Counted from the stretch's first letter, positions 16,783 to 25,794 are shown. The stretch: DNA of 64,000 bases from Halorussus ruber (GCF_004765785.1 NZ_SBIT01000008.1:186001-250000), one strand, 5' to 3'. Notes: generated by a model from the letters alone, not told the origin. Made by a program: numbers and translations.

Positions 16783-16911
16783 TCGGTGTCTCCCCCGTCA
16801 CTCTGGGCGACGGCGAGTGGGTTAAACGCTCGGGCGAACTGGCCGAAGAACTCGACTGCACCGTCCTGCTGGTCCACTCGCGCGAACCGCGGCGACACAC
16901 CTCCTGCAGTA
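16783..16911 (+). pseudogene. Possible UspA-like gene fragment
   Basis: One frame reads DGEWVKRSGELAEELDCTVL then LVHSRE with strong haloarchaeal codon bias. This resembles the first helix and second strand of a universal stress protein. There is no start or remainder: hsp20 begins on the other strand at the left, and an IS200/IS605-like end follows directly at the right. It may be a gene destroyed by the insertion, but the match is short. Confidence 0.25.
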
Positions 16912-16964
16912 TCTACAGGCGAAACAGGCCGAGTGCCTCGGGGCTTGACCCCGAGGCGGTTCAC
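16912..16964 (+). mobile_element. Solo IS200/IS605-like right end, copy 2
   Basis: 53 bases, 51 identical to the copy at 15237 (only two G to A differences), in the same orientation and ending in the same GGTTCAC. The palindrome GCCTCGGG/CCCGAGGC is perfect. No tnpB or tnpA is present on either side. Confidence 0.55.
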
Positions 16965-16982
16965 TGGAGCGATTCGCGTTCT

Positions 16983-16995
16983 AAAACAAAAAAGC
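16983..16995 (-). terminator. T-tract terminator of the AdoMet synthetase gene
   Basis: On the minus strand, GCGCTTTTTTGTTTTAG lies about 20 bases after the stop of the 17011 gene, a typical archaeal oligo-T terminator. Confidence 0.5.
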
Positions 16996-17010
16996 GCCGT
17001 GCAGGCGATT

Positions 17011-18222
17011 TCAGAACGTCGTGAGTTCGCCGTCGATGACGCGCTGGGTGATAGAGGTCACGTCGGCGAGTTCGCGGTCCACGATTTCCGTCACGTCGTC
17101 CTCGATGTCCGAAATCTCGACGCCCTCCTCGGTGACGACCTGCGCGTCGGCGACGTGCGGTTGGTCGATGGGGCGACCGATTTGGGAGAGGACGCGAATC
17201 CGGAGGTCCCGAATCCCCTCGACCTCGGCGACGACTGACTCGGCGATTTCGGTGCCCAGCAGGTTGTAAATCTTCCCGATGTGGTTGACGGGGTTCTTGC
17301 CGGAGGTGGCCTCCATCGACATCGAGCGGTTGGGCGTGATGAGGCCGTTCGAGCGGTTGCCCCGGCCGACGGAGCCGTCGTCGCCCATCTCGGCGCTGGT
17401 GCCGGTGGTCGTGAGGTAGATGTTCTCCTCGGTCTCGCCATCGCCGTCGGCGGTGTTGACGTAGACGCTCACGTCGCGGTCGGTGTACTCGTGGGCCACG
17501 TCGCGGACGAACTCGCGGACGGCCTCGATGGTGTCGTCGTAGTCGGCGCGGTCCTCGATGTACTTGTCGATCATCGCGGCGGCGACCGTGATGTCGATGG
17601 AGTCGCCCTCGCGCTTGCCCATGATTTTCACGTCCTGTCCGAGGGCGGGGTTGTCGTCGGCGAACTCGCCGTTGAGTCGTCGCTCGGCGTTCAGGACGAT
17701 TTTCTCGGTCTCGGTCAGAGGAGCGTGACCGACGCCGAAACTCGTGTCGTTGGCCATCGGGACGGTGACGCCGTCCTCGCCGAAGACCTCCTTGAGGTCG
17801 CCGCTGCCTTCGCCCAGCTTCACGTCCACGATGATGTCGGTGCCGAAGTCGAGTTCGGGGAAGTGTTCGCCGAGGTACTCGCGGGCCGCCTTCAGCGCGA
17901 TTGTCTCGGTCGGAATCGTCTCGCCCTGATACTCCTTGGTCGCGCGCCCGACGATGAGCATGTAGATGGGTTCGACCATCTCGCCGCCGCCGAACTCGGG
18001 GTCCGCGCGCCCGGCGACGAGTTGTGTCTCGTCCGTGTTGTAGTGGAGTACTTTGCCGACGCGGTCGAGGTAGGCGTTGGCGAGCGCCTGCGAGACGCGC
18101 TCTGCGATGCCGTCGCAGATGGAGTCGGGGTGTCCGAGACCCTTTCGCTCGACGATTTCGATCTCCTGGTCTTCGACTGCGGGTCGGTGAATCGGCTCGA
18201 CTTGGATGTTCCGTTCGGTCAT
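17011..18222 (-). CDS. Archaeal S-adenosylmethionine synthetase
   Basis: 403 residues, the usual length of the archaeal MAT family, which is unrelated in sequence to bacterial MetK. It makes SAM from methionine and ATP. Motifs seen are [20 protein letters not shown] at about 23-42, [12 protein letters not shown] near 70 and the late [20 protein letters not shown]. It has an oligo-T terminator and probably its own promoter in the AT-rich space after 18223. Confidence 0.95.
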   Translation of the reverse strand: MTERNIQVEPIHRPAVEDQEIEIVERKGLGHPDSICDGIAERVSQALANAYLDRVGKVLHYNTDETQLVAGRADPEFGGGEMVEPIYMLIVGRATKEYQGETIPTETIALKAAREYLGEHFPELDFGTDIIVDVKLGEGSGDLKEVFGEDGVTVPMANDTSFGVGHAPLTETEKIVLNAERRLNGEFADDNPALGQDVKIMGKREGDSIDITVAAAMIDKYIEDRADYDDTIEAVREFVRDVAHEYTDRDVSVYVNTADGDGETEENIYLTTTGTSAEMGDDGSVGRGNRSNGLITPNRSMSMEATSGKNPVNHIGKIYNLLGTEIAESVVAEVEGIRDLRIRVLSQIGRPIDQPHVADAQVVTEEGVEISDIEDDVTEIVDRELADVTSITQRVIDGELTTF

Positions 18223-18375
18223 TACCCTGTCCTATCCGGTCACGGATTCTATAACTTGCGGAAACGAAATGCGGTATCGGCGATTACCTCCGGTTATCTT
18301 CTTTCCCGGAAGATTCGGCCGTTATTTCGGGTCTGTTCTATGAAAATAAATGCCGGTCTCCGGAGAAATCGGGGG

Positions 18376-18799
18376 TCACGACGACTCCTCGGCCAACACC
18401 TTCCGAAGCGAGATGGCCAACTCCTCGAAGCTCTGGATTTCCATGCTGTCGGTGGTCAGCAGGACGGTGGCCGTCCACGATGACGCGACTCACGAATCCG
18501 TCGGAGAACACCCGGATGGTGAACTCGTACTCGCCGATGTCGGGTTCGGCGTCGGCGGCCTCGTGGAGTTCGCGGTACGTCTCCTGGGAGTCGAAGCCGA
18601 GTCGCTCGTTGTCCACGAACCGGCCTTTGATTCCGCGAGTGCGCTCGGGGTCGCCGCCGTAGAGGTCCGACCGGGTGTAGAGGACGTCGAACTCCTCGGG
18701 CGTGAAGTAGACGACTGTTCGGAGCGTGTCGCCGAGCGCGGTCCGGGCGGTGCTGACGAGGCTGTCGCTGAGGGATTCAGAGATGGCTGTTTGGCTCAT
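18376..18799 (-). pseudogene. Frameshifted haloarchaeal small protein (DUF7522-like)
   Basis: Starts MSQTAISESLSDSLVSTART and reads normally to FSDGFVSRVIVDG. The sequence that should continue it, TVLLTTDSMEIQSFEELAIS followed by LRKVLAEESS-stop, lies one frame over from about 18471 down to 18376. One extra C in the run GGCCACC explains it. Without repair the protein runs on into unrelated sequence to 18338. The family name is from memory; its function is unknown. Confidence 0.6.
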
Positions 18800-18982
18800 A
18801 ATCGAGTACACTACGGTGCGACAGCGTATCAAGCTATCTGGCGGTTCGACGCCGAGAAAGCTGATTATATATAATTCTAAGAATTGTAATTATTGCTAAA
18901 GTGATTGTGTATGTTTCTTCATCGACCAAGCGAAGCTACGGCGGACCGGAGAACTATCTGCCAGCGCGTGGTACGCCTCCGC

Positions 18983-19441
18983 ATGGCAAGATTCACCGGC
19001 GCGTGGACCGAGGAGGAAGTCGAGGCCTACCTGCAGGACGCCGCGATTCCCATCCGCCTCGCGTGCCACCGGCCCGACGAGTCGCTCTGGATGGTCGCGC
19101 TCTGGTATCGCTACCGGAACGGCACCTTCGAGTGTTCGACGTGGGCCGAGGCCGACGTAGTGCGGTACCTCCGCAACGACTCGGAAATCGCCTTCGAAGT
19201 CTCGGCCAACCACCCGCCGTACCGCGGCGTGCGGGGCAACGGCTCGACCAGCCTCGCCGAGGACACCGACAAGGAGGTCCTGCGCGACTTGCTGGAGCGG
19301 TACCTCGGCGGGACCGACTCGGAACTCGCCCAGTGGCTCCTCTCGGAGGACCGCGAGGAGGTCCGCATCCGGGTCAACCCACGCAGAGTCTACAGTTGGG
19401 ACTACACCGACCGGATGCAGGAGGTCGCTACCGGGGAGTAG
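18983..19441 (+). CDS. Pyridoxamine 5'-phosphate oxidase-like flavin-binding protein
   Basis: 152 residues. The split-barrel pattern is seen in RPDESLWMVALWYRYRNGTF, then STWAEADVVRYLRND and EVSANHPPYRGVRGNG, with a C-terminal helix and VRIRVNPRRVYSWDY, the closing strand common in haloarchaeal members. These proteins bind FMN or F420. The in-frame sequence upstream is unlike coding sequence, so the ATG at 18983 is used. Confidence 0.75.
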   Translation: MARFTGAWTEEEVEAYLQDAAIPIRLACHRPDESLWMVALWYRYRNGTFECSTWAEADVVRYLRNDSEIAFEVSANHPPYRGVRGNGSTSLAEDTDKEVLRDLLERYLGGTDSELAQWLLSEDREEVRIRVNPRRVYSWDYTDRMQEVATGE

Positions 19442-19459
19442 GCCGCGGTCCGGAAAACG

Positions 19460-19545
19460 GGCGCTCGGTGGACCAACCGCCGAGGGTGCGCTCGACTGAG
19501 CAAACCACCGGCAAACGCCCGATTGAGCAACCGACGCGGGTGGTC
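19460..19545 (-). repeat. Degenerate 27-bp repeats, tail of copy 5
   Basis: About three units, e.g. GACTGAGCAAACCACCGGCA followed by AACGC, the same unit as at 4240-4373 and on the same side of the structured element. The 19442-20007 space has no gene. Confidence 0.6.
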
Positions 19546-19619
19546 CTCGTGAGCGAAGCGAACGAGGGCTCGGAAGTCGCAGTCCGCGCAGGCCGGAGGC
19601 CGAGCAGAACCGTCTTCCG

Positions 19620-19886
19620 GTGGATGAAGGGGCCGCCCGGTCGCGGTCACGCGAGCGGAGTCTCACCGAACGAAGTGAGGTGACGGCTCGGGAGACGCGG
19701 TTTGTCTCCCGGTGCGAGTGTGACCTCGGGAGACGCGGTTTGTCTCCCGGTGCGAGTGTGACCTCGGGAGACGCGGTTTGTCTCCCGGCGTCCACTTTAG
19801 TCGCTCGTCGGCCGCTATCCGTCGCAACCACGTCCGTCGGATATGCCGACGAGCGACCGCGACCGGGCGGGGGCTTCAAGAAGACA
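19620..19886 (-). repeat. Structured intergenic repeat, copy 5 (reverse, enlarged)
   Basis: On the minus strand it begins GTCTTCTTGAAGCCCCCGCC and ends GGCCCCTTCATCC. The outer stem CCCGGTCGCGG/CCGCGACCGGG is perfect. The inner hairpin pairs GCTCGTCGGC with GCCGACGAGC, with internal loop AT/AGCG. At 19687-19788 it is enlarged by 2.7 tandem copies of a 38-base unit, each with the hairpin GGGAGAC-GCGGTTT-GTCTCCC. Confidence 0.8.
19687..19788. repeat. 38-bp tandem hairpin repeats inside copy 5
   Basis: Three hairpins CTCGGGAGACGCGGTTTGTC + TCCCGG, the first two followed by TGCGAGTGTGAC, are perfect tandem copies. The same hairpin with a changed but still paired stem occurs singly in copies 2, 6 and 8. 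Confidence 0.8.
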
Positions 19887-20007
19887 TCACCACCTCTATT
19901 CTGCGATTCGCGGTTGCGGTCGAACTGACTCCCGCTACACTCGCCTGAAGACGTTCCCACCGAAAACACAATCCCGAAAACCCGACCACTCTAACCCCTA
20001 TCCAAGA

Positions 20008-20589
20008 ATGTACGAGGTCGAAGTCAAGGTCCCGGCCGACCACGAGGAGGTCCGCGACAGACTCGCCGAACTCGGGGGCGACCCCGTGAACGAGGTCACC
20101 CAAGAGGACACCTACTACGACGCGCCCCACCGCGAGTTCGCCGAGACCGACGAGGCCCTCCGCGTCCGGCGGGAGATAGTCCGGAGCGACAGCGACGGAG
20201 AAACCCCCACGGAGGACGAGGCGTTCGCCGAACTCACCTACAAAGGCCCGCTCGTGGAGGCCGAGTCGAAGACCCGCCGCGAGGTCGAAACCGTAGTCGA
20301 AGACGACGAGGCCGCCGCCGAACTCCTCGGGGCGCTCGGGTTCGACCCGGCCGCCACGGTCCGCAAGGAGCGCGAGCGGTTCGCGCTCGACGGCTACACC
20401 GTCACACTCGACGCGGTGGACGGACTGGGCGAGTTCGTGGAGGTCGAGACCGAAGTCGAGGGCGAGGCGGACGTCGAGTCGGCCCGCGAGGCGGCCTACG
20501 ACGTGCTTCGGGACCTCGGCCTCGACCCCGAGAATCAGATTCGGACCTCGTACCTCGGGTTACTGCTAGCGGAGGAAGACGAGGAGTAA
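20008..20589 (+). CDS. CYTH-domain protein (class IV adenylate cyclase / CyaB-like)
   Basis: 193 residues. The N-terminal EVEVKV signature of the CYTH tunnel fold is present, and charged strands line the tunnel: RVRREIV, ELTYKGP, KTRREVETVV, KERERFALDGYTVTLD and EFVEVETEVE. Members use triphosphate substrates with divalent metal, as thiamine-triphosphatases or adenylate cyclases. Which applies here is unknown. It lies 69 bases upstream of purD. Confidence 0.85.
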   Translation: MYEVEVKVPADHEEVRDRLAELGGDPVNEVTQEDTYYDAPHREFAETDEALRVRREIVRSDSDGETPTEDEAFAELTYKGPLVEAESKTRREVETVVEDDEAAAELLGALGFDPAATVRKERERFALDGYTVTLDAVDGLGEFVEVETEVEGEADVESAREAAYDVLRDLGLDPENQIRTSYLGLLLAEEDEE

Positions 20590-20658
20590 TCACTTTCTTG
20601 CATACTTCGGGCGGCGATAAGAGCAACCTTTACACTCCCGTGCCCACATTCTCCGGGC

Positions 20659-21948
20659 ATGAGCGAAACAGTCCTGTTGGTCGGTGGCGGCGGCCGCGAA
20701 CACGCGATTGCCCGGGCGCTGGGCGACAGCGACGCGGACCTCTACGCCTGCGCCGGAAACCGCAACCCCGGCATCGCGGCCATCGCCGACGGTTTCGAGA
20801 CGGTCGAGACTGAGAACCCCAAGGCGGTCGTCGCCTACGCCGAGGAGGTCGGCGCGACCCTCGCAGTCGTCGGCCCGGAGGGGCCCCTCGCCGCCGGAGT
20901 CGCCGACGCGCTGGACGAGGCCGGAATCTACGCCTTCGGTCCGAACGAGGCCGAGGCCCGCATCGAGACCGACAAGGCCTACCAGCGCCGGTTCATGCGC
21001 GAACACGACATTCCCGGCTGTCCGGACTTCGAGACCTTCGACGACATGGACGCCGCCTGCGAGTTCATCGACGACTACGACGGCGACTTGGCGGTCAAGC
21101 CCGCCGGACTCACGGGCGGCAAGGGCGTCCGCGTTATCGGCGACCAGGTCACCGCCGAGGAGGCCAAGGAGTACCTCCGGGATTCGGACTACGACCGCGT
21201 GGTCTTAGAAGAGCGCCTCGTCGGCGAGGAGTTCACCGTCCAAGCCTTCGTCGCCGACGGCGACCTCCGGGTCACCCCCGCCGTGCAGGACCACAAGCGC
21301 GCCTACGAGGGCGACGAGGGGCCGAACACCGGCGGCATGGGAAGCTACAGCGATTCGGGTCTCGCGCTTCCGTTCATGTCCGACGAGGACTACCACGAGG
21401 CCGTCTCGGTCCTCGAAGCCACCGTCGATGCCTTAGACGACTACAAGGGCGTCCTCTACGGCCAGTTCATGCTGACCGCCGAGGGCGTGAAGGTCGTGGA
21501 GTTCAACGCCCGGTTCGGCGACCCCGAGGCGATGAACACCCTGCCCGTCCTGAACACCGACTTCCTCGACGTGCTGACCGGCGCGCGAGACGGCGACCTG
21601 CCGGAACTATCCTTCGCCCCGAAGGCGACCGTCTGCAAGTACGCCGTCCCCGAGGGCTACCCGGAGAATCCGACCGCAGGCGCGAAAGTCGAAGTAGACG
21701 AAGAGAGCGCGGGCGACGCTATTCTCTTCTACGCCAGCGTCGACGAGCGCGACGACGGCATCTACACCACGACCTCCCGCGCGTTCGCTCTAGTCGGCGT
21801 CGCCGACACCATCGCCGAGGCCGAGGAGATTGCCGAGGACGCCCTCGCGGTCGCTGGCGAGGAGGGCCTAGACGTGCGCCACGACATCGGCAAGGCCGAC
21901 CTCGTCCAACAGCGCATCGACCACGTGGCGGAGCTTCGCGGCGAATAA
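20659..21948 (+). CDS. purD: Phosphoribosylamine-glycine ligase
   Basis: 429 residues, second step of purine synthesis (PRA + glycine + ATP to GAR). Motifs are VLLVGGGGREHAIARAL at the start, the ATP-grasp VKPAGLTGGKGVRVIG near 142, NTGGMGSYS near 225 and FNARFGDPEAMNTLPVL near 285. Length and order match archaeal PurD. It is transcribed with the CYTH gene or from its own TATA-like region at 20615-20635. Confidence 0.95.
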   Translation: MSETVLLVGGGGREHAIARALGDSDADLYACAGNRNPGIAAIADGFETVETENPKAVVAYAEEVGATLAVVGPEGPLAAGVADALDEAGIYAFGPNEAEARIETDKAYQRRFMREHDIPGCPDFETFDDMDAACEFIDDYDGDLAVKPAGLTGGKGVRVIGDQVTAEEAKEYLRDSDYDRVVLEERLVGEEFTVQAFVADGDLRVTPAVQDHKRAYEGDEGPNTGGMGSYSDSGLALPFMSDEDYHEAVSVLEATVDALDDYKGVLYGQFMLTAEGVKVVEFNARFGDPEAMNTLPVLNTDFLDVLTGARDGDLPELSFAPKATVCKYAVPEGYPENPTAGAKVEVDEESAGDAILFYASVDERDDGIYTTTSRAFALVGVADTIAEAEEIAEDALAVAGEEGLDVRHDIGKADLVQQRIDHVAELRGE

Positions 21949-22060
21949 CGCGACTCGCTCGACTTTCTTCCATCTACGCGACGCTTACCTCGTCTCAGGT
22001 GTCGCCTGCCGCTCCTGCAGGCGATTCATAACAAACTCCATTCTGGCCGTCTCGCCGTCC

Positions 22061-22429
22061 ATGTCTCTGAGCGACGCGCCCTCCGAGGACGCGCCCGACG
22101 ATTCGATGACGACCGACCAAGTGTTCGACCTGCTGGGCGACGGCCAGCGCCGCCGGGCCATCGCGGCGCTCCGGGCGCGAGACGGCGAGGCGGACTTGGA
22201 CGAGTTGGCCGAGGCGACCGCGGCCCGCGAGGAGGACGTCGAGCGCGAGCAAGTGGACGAAGACCAGCGGGAGCGAACCGCCGCGATGCTCCACCACGCC
22301 CACCTGCCGCGACTGGAGGACGCGAACGTCGCCGAGTACGACCCGATGGCCGGGGAAGTCGAGTTGACCGAAGTCGCGGAGGACTTGGACCCCTACTTCG
22401 AGGTCATCGAAAGCCACTCAGAGGTTTGA
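22061..22429 (+). CDS. Winged-helix protein, DUF7344-like
   Basis: 122 residues. Core pattern: TTDQVFDLLGDGQRRRAIAA, then a linker LDELAEATAAREEDVEREQV, then MLHHAHLPRLEDANVAEYDP. This arrangement (domain start, recognition helix, LxHxHLPxL) is the widespread haloarchaeal HTH family often found as transcription regulators. No target can be named; neighbours are unrelated. Confidence 0.75.
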   Translation: MSLSDAPSEDAPDDSMTTDQVFDLLGDGQRRRAIAALRARDGEADLDELAEATAAREEDVEREQVDEDQRERTAAMLHHAHLPRLEDANVAEYDPMAGEVELTEVAEDLDPYFEVIESHSEV

Positions 22430-22434
22430 CTGGT

Positions 22435-22755
22435 TTATGCGCCACCGCTGAGTAGCGCACCGATACCGACTGCCGCCAGGGCGGTATATTTTTTCGCGTC
22501 GGTCACGGCGTGACGGACTGGGTAGTCTTCCGGATGAAACCGGTCCTTCTGAAGGGTGTATTTATCATCGTACTCGCGGAGTTGAAGCGTGTCGGTTGCT
22601 TTGTCCTCTCGGTAGACCGCATTTGCACCGTCAGGAATTGAGAGTGGGGACTCCTCAAAGTTTTGAGGGAGTCCGACGACATGATTCTTCGGAACCGTGA
22701 TTTTCTCGCCGTATTCTGCGTTACGAGCTTGGTTGAGGTACGAGTACCAATTCAT
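22435..22755 (-). CDS. Hypothetical protein of low GC content
   Basis: 106 residues, MNWYSYLNQARNAEYG through to a C-terminal hydrophobic helix (YTALAAVGIGALLSGGA) that may anchor it in the membrane. A phrase HPEDYPVRHAVTDAKK resembles short haloarchaeal proteins I cannot name. The gene has many A/T-ending codons and lysines, clearly unlike its neighbours, and ends 5 bases from the convergent 22061 gene, so it may be a recent arrival. Confidence 0.55.
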   Translation of the reverse strand: MNWYSYLNQARNAEYGEKITVPKNHVVGLPQNFEESPLSIPDGANAVYREDKATDTLQLREYDDKYTLQKDRFHPEDYPVRHAVTDAKKYTALAAVGIGALLSGGA

Positions 22756-22816
22756 ATTACTCAGTTAACCTCCTATCAGTTTAAATGCCATCCTACCACG
22801 GTGAAAGTGAAAGTCG

Positions 22817-23458
22817 ATGACTGTTCTGGTACGACTAGCTACTTTCAAGGCCGAACCGGTCCAACCCGAGTTCGTGCCCGACGAAACGGACGACCCCGAC
22901 GAGCGAGACTCCGCTTCCGCCGAGGACCCCGACACCCCCAACGGAGAAGGCCCCGAACGACGCCACGACCGCATCGCGCGCCACGCCACGCCGGGACCGG
23001 GCAACTCCCTCCAGTCGTGGACGAGGGCCAAGAGTCCCCTCCGAGTCGCGCTGAACTACGTCGTCATCGTCCTCGCGCGCATCTCGCCGAGCCTGAAGCT
23101 GAAGAACCTCCTCCTGCGCTCTATCGGCGTGACGGTCGGCGAGGGCGTCTCGTGGGGGCTGGAATCGACGCCCGACGTGTTCTGGCCCGAACTCGTCACG
23201 GTCGAGGACCACGCCATCGTCGGCTACGACGCGACCATACTCTGCCACGAGTTCCTGCAGGACGAGTACCGGACCGGTGAGGTCAGAATCGGCGAGCGCG
23301 CGATGATAGGCGCGGGAGCCGTCATCCTGCCCGGCGTCGAAATCGGCGAGGGCGCGAGCGTGGCCGCCAACTCGCTGGTGACCCAAGACGTGCCGCCCGG
23401 CGAGACGGTCGCGGGAGTTCCCGCGAAACCGATGGGCGGGTCGGAGTCGCCGGAGTGA
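22817..23458 (+). CDS. Hexapeptide-repeat acyltransferase
   Basis: 213 residues. A disordered acidic N-terminus ([20 protein letters not shown]) leads to a short amphipathic region and a left-handed beta-helix with hexapeptide turns: [60 protein letters not shown], ending [10 protein letters not shown]. The last motif is typical of O-acetyltransferases for sugars or antibiotics. The acceptor is unknown. Confidence 0.8.
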   Translation: MTVLVRLATFKAEPVQPEFVPDETDDPDERDSASAEDPDTPNGEGPERRHDRIARHATPGPGNSLQSWTRAKSPLRVALNYVVIVLARISPSLKLKNLLLRSIGVTVGEGVSWGLESTPDVFWPELVTVEDHAIVGYDATILCHEFLQDEYRTGEVRIGERAMIGAGAVILPGVEIGEGASVAANSLVTQDVPPGETVAGVPAKPMGGSESPE

Positions 23459-23461
23459 CGG

Positions 23462-23974
23462 CTACTCCTCGCCGACGCCGAGCGCGACGCTTCTGACGAC
23501 GTACTCCGCGACTGCGCCGAGGCAGGTCAGGCCGACCAACAGCGGACCGAAGACGAGGACGTACAAGCCGAGGGGGTCGCTCTCGCCCCGGACGCTGAGA
23601 AACGGCGGGAGAATCAGCACCGTCACGGCGAACAGCGCCGCGAGTGGTGCGACGAGCCGCCAGCGCGCGACGCAGTAGTACGGAATCGCGGCCTGCGCGC
23701 CGAGGACGACCAGCGCGGCCGCCGACCAGCCGAGAAAGGTGCCCGCGTCTGCGGCCATCCCGGCGGCAAAAGCGTCGGTGGCGACCCTCGAACCGGCCCA
23801 CGCCGCCAAGCAGGTGAGTGCGTAGGCGAGGCCGCCGCCGAGTGCGAACCGCCGCGAATCGTCGAGGCGGTCCCTGAGAAGGTACGGAAGCGCGACGAAG
23901 AGGACCGCGACGAGCGTCGAGACGCCGACGTTCGCCGCATCGCTTCCGAGAATCGGGTCGGGCGAACCGGGCAT
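23462..23974 (-). CDS. Polytopic membrane protein in the dacZ-mscS unit
   Basis: 170 residues with four or five hydrophobic segments (near 17-32, 43-60, 82-98, 108-125, 137-155). I do not recognise a family. It starts immediately after the stop of the MscS gene, so it is the last gene of a three-gene set. Its role may be linked to osmotic response by context only. Confidence 0.6.
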   Translation of the reverse strand: MPGSPDPILGSDAANVGVSTLVAVLFVALPYLLRDRLDDSRRFALGGGLAYALTCLAAWAGSRVATDAFAAGMAADAGTFLGWSAAALVVLGAQAAIPYYCVARWRLVAPLAALFAVTVLILPPFLSVRGESDPLGLYVLVFGPLLVGLTCLGAVAEYVVRSVALGVGEE

Positions 23975-24760
23975 CTAGTTCCGAATCCGGACGACGCCTT
24001 GCTCGAACACCCGACTGTTCGGGATGATGTACTCCTCGCCGTCGTTCTCGATGCGCGTGACGAACACGTCCACCTCTTGGACGATGCCCCTGTCCTCGCC
24101 GACCCGGACCTCGTCGCCGATGCCGTAGGGCTGGTTGAGCAGGAGGTAGACCCCCGCCGCCGAAGAGCGCAGGAGGTCCCGGAGCGCCACCGCGCCGAAG
24201 AGGATGATGGCGAACGCGTAGGCCCCCAGCAGGATGAGGAGGGCCAAGACCGCGACGCCGAGTTGGCCCAGCGCGACCAGCGCGGCGAGATAGACGATGG
24301 TGTACTTGACGAGTCGCGGGATGACGCCGACCTCGGGGAGTTTGACCGACCGCAGGCGCTCGCCGACCACCAACTCGGCCTTGTCGGCCACGACGAACCC
24401 GACGATGAACACGAGGATGGCGATGAACAGGTCGGGGATGAACGTCAGCACGCCGTTCCAGAACAGGCGGGCGTTCAGCAGCTCCGCGACGTTCAGCGCG
24501 ATGAGGACCACCACGCCGTAGATGAACCACGAACTCAACCGCGAGACCAGCGAGACGGTATCGGTGCCCAGACTCTGAGCCGTGCGCTCGAAGGGGGTGC
24601 GCTCTACGGCCTCGGGGACACCCGCCGCGGTCAGGAGTCGCCGGTTGAGTCGCCCGATGACGTGACCGGCGACGCCGCCGACGACGAGGATGAGGAGGGC
24701 GAGGATGAACTGAAACTGGTCTCGCAGGAGGACCGAGAAATCGACCTGCAAGAGTCTCAT
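23975..24760 (-). CDS. Small-conductance mechanosensitive channel (MscS family)
   Basis: 261 residues. Four membrane segments (about 15-35, 80-95, 108-128, 150-190) lead into the MscS beta domain: AGVYLLLNQPYGIGDEVRVG then VQEVDVFVTRIENDGEEYIIPN. The pore-type helix LLILLGAYAFAIILFGAVAL is glycine/alanine rich. It opens on membrane tension to release solute. The start overlaps the dacZ stop by one base (TGATG), so translation is probably coupled. Confidence 0.87.
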   Translation of the reverse strand: MRLLQVDFSVLLRDQFQFILALLILVVGGVAGHVIGRLNRRLLTAAGVPEAVERTPFERTAQSLGTDTVSLVSRLSSWFIYGVVVLIALNVAELLNARLFWNGVLTFIPDLFIAILVFIVGFVVADKAELVVGERLRSVKLPEVGVIPRLVKYTIVYLAALVALGQLGVAVLALLILLGAYAFAIILFGAVALRDLLRSSAAGVYLLLNQPYGIGDEVRVGEDRGIVQEVDVFVTRIENDGEEYIIPNSRVFEQGVVRIRN

Positions 24761-25575
24761 CAGTACTCCTCCGGGTCGAGTTCCAGTACCAGTTCACCGC
24801 CCTTGAACGCCCGGACGAGGCCGTCGCTCTCCGAGAGGACGATGGCCGTGGCGTTCGTCTCTCGGGTGATGGCCCCGGCGGCCATGTGGCGCGCGCCGAG
24901 ACCCTTCGGGATGTCCACGCCCTCCGCGGAGGGTTCGAGGTAGCGATAGGCCGAGACGATTTTGCCCGCGTCGCTGATGACGAACGCGCCGTCGAGCCGC
25001 GAGAACTCCTTGAGCATCACGTTCACGATGGGGTCGCCGACGTGGACGTGGGACTTCTCGAAGGGGTTGTAGCTGAGCGGCCGGGACTTGTTCATCACCT
25101 TCCCGGCGTCGCCGACGACGAACAGCGCGCCGACCGGCTTGCCCTTCTGGCCCTTCTGGCCCAACTCGATGGCCACGTCGAACACGTCGCGGATGACGCC
25201 GGGGTCGGCCCGCGAGTTGGCGAACAGGTCGTAGACGCCCGAGTGCATCGAGTCGCTGGCCCTCGCTCTGGTCACGGTGTCGATGCTGTCCTCGAACATG
25301 CTGACCGCGCAGACGACCACGTCGCCGTCCTCGACCAGCCCCTGTTCCATCGCGCCCTCGATACCGAACCGGATGCGCTCGCGGACGTTGTCGAACTCCA
25401 GCGGGAGTTCGACGAACGTGTCGGCCCCGACCGAGTTCTCGGGGCCGACGACCACCAAGTCGAGGTCGGTGTCGAGATCCGCGTAGCGGTCGTAGTAGGA
25501 ACCGCTCGGGGAGAACAGAAAGACCGCGTCCGCGTCCTCGGTCACGTCCCCCAAGAGTTCGCTCACGTCAGCCAT
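24760..25575 (-). CDS. dacZ: Diadenylate cyclase DacZ
   Basis: 271 residues. It makes c-di-AMP from two ATP. The DisA_N domain is C-terminal: FSRLDGAFVISDAGKIVSAY gives the DGA motif, and KGLGARHMAAGAITRETNAT gives the GxRHxAA motif. The N-terminal half (about 1-135) is the archaeal extra domain. c-di-AMP is known in haloarchaea to be essential and tied to osmotic balance, which fits its overlap with the channel gene. Confidence 0.92.
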   Translation of the reverse strand: MADVSELLGDVTEDADAVFLFSPSGSYYDRYADLDTDLDLVVVGPENSVGADTFVELPLEFDNVRERIRFGIEGAMEQGLVEDGDVVVCAVSMFEDSIDTVTRARASDSMHSGVYDLFANSRADPGVIRDVFDVAIELGQKGQKGKPVGALFVVGDAGKVMNKSRPLSYNPFEKSHVHVGDPIVNVMLKEFSRLDGAFVISDAGKIVSAYRYLEPSAEGVDIPKGLGARHMAAGAITRETNATAIVLSESDGLVRAFKGGELVLELDPEEY

Positions 25576-25794
25576 TACCCAAAACGACTCAGCGACCGGA
25601 GAAAAGGTTTGTGGGGATATTTATCATCGAATCGGGTGGTCGCGTCGTCTCGATGTCCCGGCGATTGCTCGGAGTCGCGCCGCGGAGCGCCCCGGAGATG
25701 GCAATCTGTCGAAACATTCCGTCCCTTCCTCGGGGACGGAAATCGAGCGCGACGCGACCTGCGGCCTTCGACGCCGAGAAGAGCGACTACCTCG

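Noticed and set aside
19687-19788. CRISPR array
   Set aside because: Only 2.7 units with a 38-base period, no unique spacers, and each unit is itself a hairpin within a larger repeat.
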